Shown: one piece after another, positions 61,393-64,000 of the stretch
How positions within the stretch are numbered: position 1 is the first letter of the stretch
Layout: each line of letters starts with the position of its first letter
Assembly: GCF_963669205.1 (NCBI RefSeq)
Contig: NZ_OY769915.1
Location: 2,640,001 to 2,704,000, forward strand
Reading direction: 5' to 3'
DNA length: 64,000 bases
DNA from: an uncultured Roseibium sp.
GTDB lineage: Bacteria > Pseudomonadota > Alphaproteobacteria > Rhizobiales > Stappiaceae
Position numbers and translations under genes: made by a program
The notes under the pieces: model-generated
Seen by the model: only the letters and a program-made list of their open reading frames with translations
Database searches by the model: none
Told to the model about the DNA's origin: nothing

Positions 61393-61986
61393 TTAGCGCT
61401 TGACCACGATCTTGGAGCCGACGCTGACGTTCTTGTAGAGGTGGATCACGTCTTCGTTCGCCATGCGGATGCAGCCTGAAGAAACTTCAGAACCGATTGT
61501 CCACGGCTCGGTGGTTCCATGAATGCGGTACAGGGTCGAACCGATGTACAGTGCGCGCGCGCCCATCGGATTGTTGGGGCCGCCCGGCATGTAGGTCGGC
61601 AGGATCCGGCCCTTCTTGCGCTCACGCGCCCGCATCTGCGCCGGCGGTGTCCAGCTCGGCCATTCGGCCTTGCGGGTCACGCGGTGCGTGCCGGCCCACT
61701 GGAAGCCCTGCTTACCGACGCCAACGCCGTATTTCATGGCCTTGCCGTTGGGCAGAACGTGATAGAGGCGGCGTTCGGACGTATCGATCACGATGGTTCC
61801 GGGCGTGTACGGTCCGGAATATTTGACCTGCTTGCGCCGCACGGGCGACTTGCCGCCGGGGTGATACTTCGGCGTCACCCAGGTGTTGGTGCTGTGGTCG
61901 AAGTAACCGGCGCGAGCCGACACTTCGGCGGGTAACAGGAACGAGCCTGCCAGTATTGCAATCACTGCGTAGAAATAAGTCTTCAT
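61393..61986 (-). CDS. L,D-transpeptidase, YkuD family
   Basis: 197 residues. Signal peptide to about residue 25 (AEVSARAG), YkuD domain 63-197 with IVIDTSERRLYHV near 65, YRIHGTTEPWTIG near 152-164 and the nucleophile Cys in SSGCIRMANEDV near 169-175. It makes 3-3 cross-links or attaches lipoprotein to peptidoglycan. GGGGGATAAAT precedes ATG 61986. Second enzyme of this kind in the window, from another branch than 13742-14722. Confidence 0.94.
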   Translation of the reverse strand: MKTYFYAVIAILAGSFLLPAEVSARAGYFDHSTNTWVTPKYHPGGKSPVRRKQVKYSGPYTPGTIVIDTSERRLYHVLPNGKAMKYGVGVGKQGFQWAGTHRVTRKAEWPSWTPPAQMRARERKKGRILPTYMPGGPNNPMGARALYIGSTLYRIHGTTEPWTIGSEVSSGCIRMANEDVIHLYKNVSVGSKIVVKR

Positions 61987-62336
61987 ATTTATCCCCCTTC
62001 AGCGCCTGCCCACGTCAGAGCGCGCATCACATCGAAGGTTACGTTAGGAAAATCTCCTTGCCGCACTATTAACAATCATGGCCTAATTTTGATCGGAAGG
62101 GAATCTCACGATGATGTGAGGAGGCGGCCGGTCGATCAAATGTGCCGAAATTGCAACGCAAATTTCGCTCAATAAGGGTGTATTAGTGACTATGCTCCTA
62201 AAAGTCGTATCACTTTCTTCAGTTTGTCAGTGATCGGCCTCGATTATTGACCTGAGGGAAATGAAGAGATGTGCGTGGAAATGACGGCGCTGTCGGTCAG
62301 ATCATGAACGGTACGGCCTGATTCCGTGTTCCGGGG
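61987..62336. other. 350-bp intergenic region
   Basis: Upstream region of the L,D-transpeptidase gene and downstream region of the DUF1963 gene. No gene or repeat recognised. Confidence 0.45.
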
Positions 62337-64000
62337 TCAATGCGCGCAATGCGCTGCCGAGACCTTGTCGAATTCCTGCTCGCCCAGATCGCTTTCACTG
62401 ATCATGAAATCGAACTCGCCACCGTCGCCGATGGTCATCTCGGCGCCCCAGTCACTGAACAGCTGCAGGAGCAACTGCTCCGGACTGTCATGGGCCATGT
62501 TGAACTGGACGGAGGAGAGGTGCCCGAACATCTGGTGGTAGCAGTTGCCGGACCGGGCGCCCGGAAACTCGGGGCACTGGACACCGTCGGCATCCTTCAG
62601 GAACACGGGATGCCTGTCTGCTGCGGCGACATAGACCAGCTCCGGAATATGTTTTGCAAGCTCCCGATCGGCCCCCGATTCCGTCACCAGCCGGTGCATC
62701 GCCCGTTCGATGTCCGACTTCAGATAGGTGCTGTATCTCTTGTCGGCCGCCTGGGTCAGAAAGTCGTTGAGGTCTTCGATGAAGGCCTCGATCGCGCGCT
62801 GTTCGATGGCAGTTTCGTGAGATCTGTCCGCCTGCAGTTGCCAGTCTGCGAAACAGGCTTCAAACCCGGTTTCCTCCAGTTTGGCCGCGTGCCGGTTGCG
62901 CAGGATACGGCAGATCAGGCCGATGCCTCTTGGGGCGAACGGAAATCCGGTTTCTTCGTGCGGCCTGACAACAAGAGGCTTTCCTGACGCCTTGTCCTCT
63001 TCGGTCCAGGGCGCGAACAGATGAAACTCGCGGTGCCGGGCGTTGTCCACCGTCATGGTTCCGAACGCGGTCAGCAGTTGATCCGTCAGGTGGCGGGTAT
63101 GCGCCTCCCCATATCCTTCCGGAGCCTCGAAGGGCAGACCCTCTGCAACCGGCATCGTTTCAACCTTGGCGAAGTTCAGGGGCCATTCGGGGAAGATTCG
63201 GGTTTTTTCGTCGCCCGGGAGGCCGAACAGGAGGTCGAAATGATAGTTGCCGTCCCGGAGCGAGGGCAGGTTTTTCGGAAATGCGGTCGGTGCCCCGGCA
63301 TAGTCCGCATCGTAGAGGACGCGAATGTCGTTCGCGCTGGCAACATCCGGTTCGGACCAGGAAAGGCTCTCGTCAAACCGGCCGAAGAAAAACAGCATGC
63401 CGTCTTTCGGAATGCCTTCCGGCCGCCAGGGCAGATCCGCAAGGTCGATCTGCGCCAGAAAATGCAGCGGAAGGTCCGCCTTCACCTGATCGCCGTGTCC
63501 CGGCGCCTTCGGCCACGCAATGCTGTTTGGAAGATCCGGCAGTCCGCCGATCTTGCTGCGCCCGTGCTTCTCGCGATGCGGCGGGTAAGGACGATACGCA
63601 TAGACCGCCGGACGGGCAAACCGGCCGCGCAGGTTGTCGAACGTATCGCCACTGTCGGGGTCGAGTTTCGCCTCTTTCCGGTGTTCGCGCTTGAGCTCCA
63701 GCACCTCCTTGCGTTCAGGTGCAGGTTCGGCCTCGGTTTCTGCCTGATCCTTCTCCTCGGGCAGTTTCTTGGCTTCTTTTACAAGGACTTTTTGAAAGCG
63801 GCCGTCATTGATGTCTTGCGGCTCGGCGTTCTGCTTCCGGTTGGACTTGAGCGGCAAAAGTGACCAGAGCGAGCTGAATACCGGTTTGAAAAGCGGCATA
63901 AGCACCATGCCCGCGACACTGCCAAGGATCGCAACCAGAAACAGAAAATACGTCTTGGGGAAGCCGAGCTTCTTGCTGCCATACGCAAAAATGACAAGAA
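62337..64000 (-). CDS. Membrane-anchored DUF1963 (YwqG-like) protein, 5' end beyond window
   Basis: The frame is open to the right edge, so the start lies outside; over 550 residues are visible. The edge part reads LVIFAYGSKKLGFPKTYF, then a membrane helix (LFLVAILGSVAGMVLM) and a charged Glu/Lys-rich linker, then the YwqG-like DUF1963 domain (SKIGGLPDLPNSIAWP, LHFLAQIDLADLP, LFFFGRFDE, GNCYHQMFGHLSSVQ). DUF1963 proteins have unknown function and are usually cytosolic and shorter; the membrane anchor is unusual. ATG 63908 is inside the helix and unlikely as start. Confidence 0.75.
   Translation of the reverse strand, partial: LVIFAYGSKKLGFPKTYFLFLVAILGSVAGMVLMPLFKPVFSSLWSLLPLKSNRKQNAEPQDINDGRFQKVLVKEAKKLPEEKDQAETEAEPAPERKEVLELKREHRKEAKLDPDSGDTFDNLRGRFARPAVYAYRPYPPHREKHGRSKIGGLPDLPNSIAWPKAPGHGDQVKADLPLHFLAQIDLADLPWRPEGIPKDGMLFFFGRFDESLSWSEPDVASANDIRVLYDADYAGAPTAFPKNLPSLRDGNYHFDLLFGLPGDEKTRIFPEWPLNFAKVETMPVAEGLPFEAPEGYGEAHTRHLTDQLLTAFGTMTVDNARHREFHLFAPWTEEDKASGKPLVVRPHEETGFPFAPRGIGLICRILRNRHAAKLEETGFEACFADWQLQADRSHETAIEQRAIEAFIEDLNDFLTQAADKRYSTYLKSDIERAMHRLVTESGADRELAKHIPELVYVAAADRHPVFLKDADGVQCPEFPGARSGNCYHQMFGHLSSVQFNMAHDSPEQLLLQLFSDWGAEMTIGDGGEFDFMISESDLGEQEFDKVSAAHCAH

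Noticed and set aside
1..64000. CRISPR array, prophage, tRNA or rRNA genes
   Set aside because: No regularly spaced repeats, phage structural genes, tRNA cloverleaf-like TTC loop contexts or rRNA sequence were noticed on either strand.

Overview
The window looks like chromosomal DNA of a GC-rich alphaproteobacterium of the Hyphomicrobiales type, probably marine and close to Roseibium/Labrenzia. This is inferred from the gene families (DctPQM TRAP transporter, betaine demethylase genes, ChvE/HisMQ-like ABC parts, H-NOX kinase, DUF1254, two L,D-transpeptidases), the codon use and the many small palindromic repeats. No rRNA, tRNA, CRISPR array, prophage or intact insertion sequence was found.

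Layout. 1-7.2 kb: the end of a uracil-DNA glycosylase-family gene, an Lrp/AsnC regulator, and a TetR-controlled quaternary-amine demethylation set (DgcA/StcD-like flavoenzyme, Rieske oxygenase, ferredoxin reductase) with a striking tandem operator, then an AlkD-like protein. 7.3-17.7 kb: a REP-type hairpin pair, an unlisted 50-residue protein gene with its own terminator, a LysR gene with a palindrome over its start, a DUF1254 protein, a peroxiredoxin-glutaredoxin fusion, a PheA-like single domain, an SDR/MerR pair with a 19-bp-spacer promoter, an L,D-transpeptidase, an amidase and an amidinotransferase. 18-22 kb: H-NOX gas sensor plus hybrid histidine kinase, and an autotransporter-like barrel. 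22.3-34.5 kb: carbohydrate/sugar-acid genes (TRAP transporter, GntR, DapA-family lyase and divergent PfkB kinase; ABC exporter pair; FGGY kinase; IlvD/Edd dehydratase) and a NicO-type metal exporter.

34.5-36.0 kb: a compact mercury cassette (merR, two MerT-like transporters, a GDCCVxC protein) bracketed by 37-bp direct repeats and abutting the stub of a broken gene, which suggests site-specific insertion. 36-45 kb: patatin lipoprotein, PLP trans-sulfuration-type enzyme in line with a polar amino-acid ABC transporter lacking an ATPase gene here, a 268-bp MITE-like element, GST, and a divergent LysR/metallo-beta-lactamase-fold pair. 45-48.4 kb: the molybdenum-cofactor operon fdhD-mobA-mobB-moeA, flanked by inverted copies of a 150-bp repeat; moaA lies separately at 54 kb. 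48.8-57.9 kb: BLUF-like protein, GNAT, SDR, Mrp/ApbC, Bcr-type MFS pump, nitroreductase/MarR with tandem palindromic operators, and a cupin-ArsR-SRPBCC operon with its own tandem operators. 58-64 kb: photolyase, DUF971 protein, a nest of three palindromic repeats, a stand-alone DnaB-like ATPase, an L,D-transpeptidase and a membrane-anchored DUF1963 protein running off the right edge.

The recurring theme is small regulator-target modules, each with a readable operator (TetR, LysR twice, MerR twice, MarR, ArsR), separated by mobile palindromic repeats. The most unusual items are the repeat-bracketed mercury cassette, the Prx-Grx fusion, the tandem operators, the nested palindromes, and the BLUF-like protein lacking one flavin-contacting Asn.
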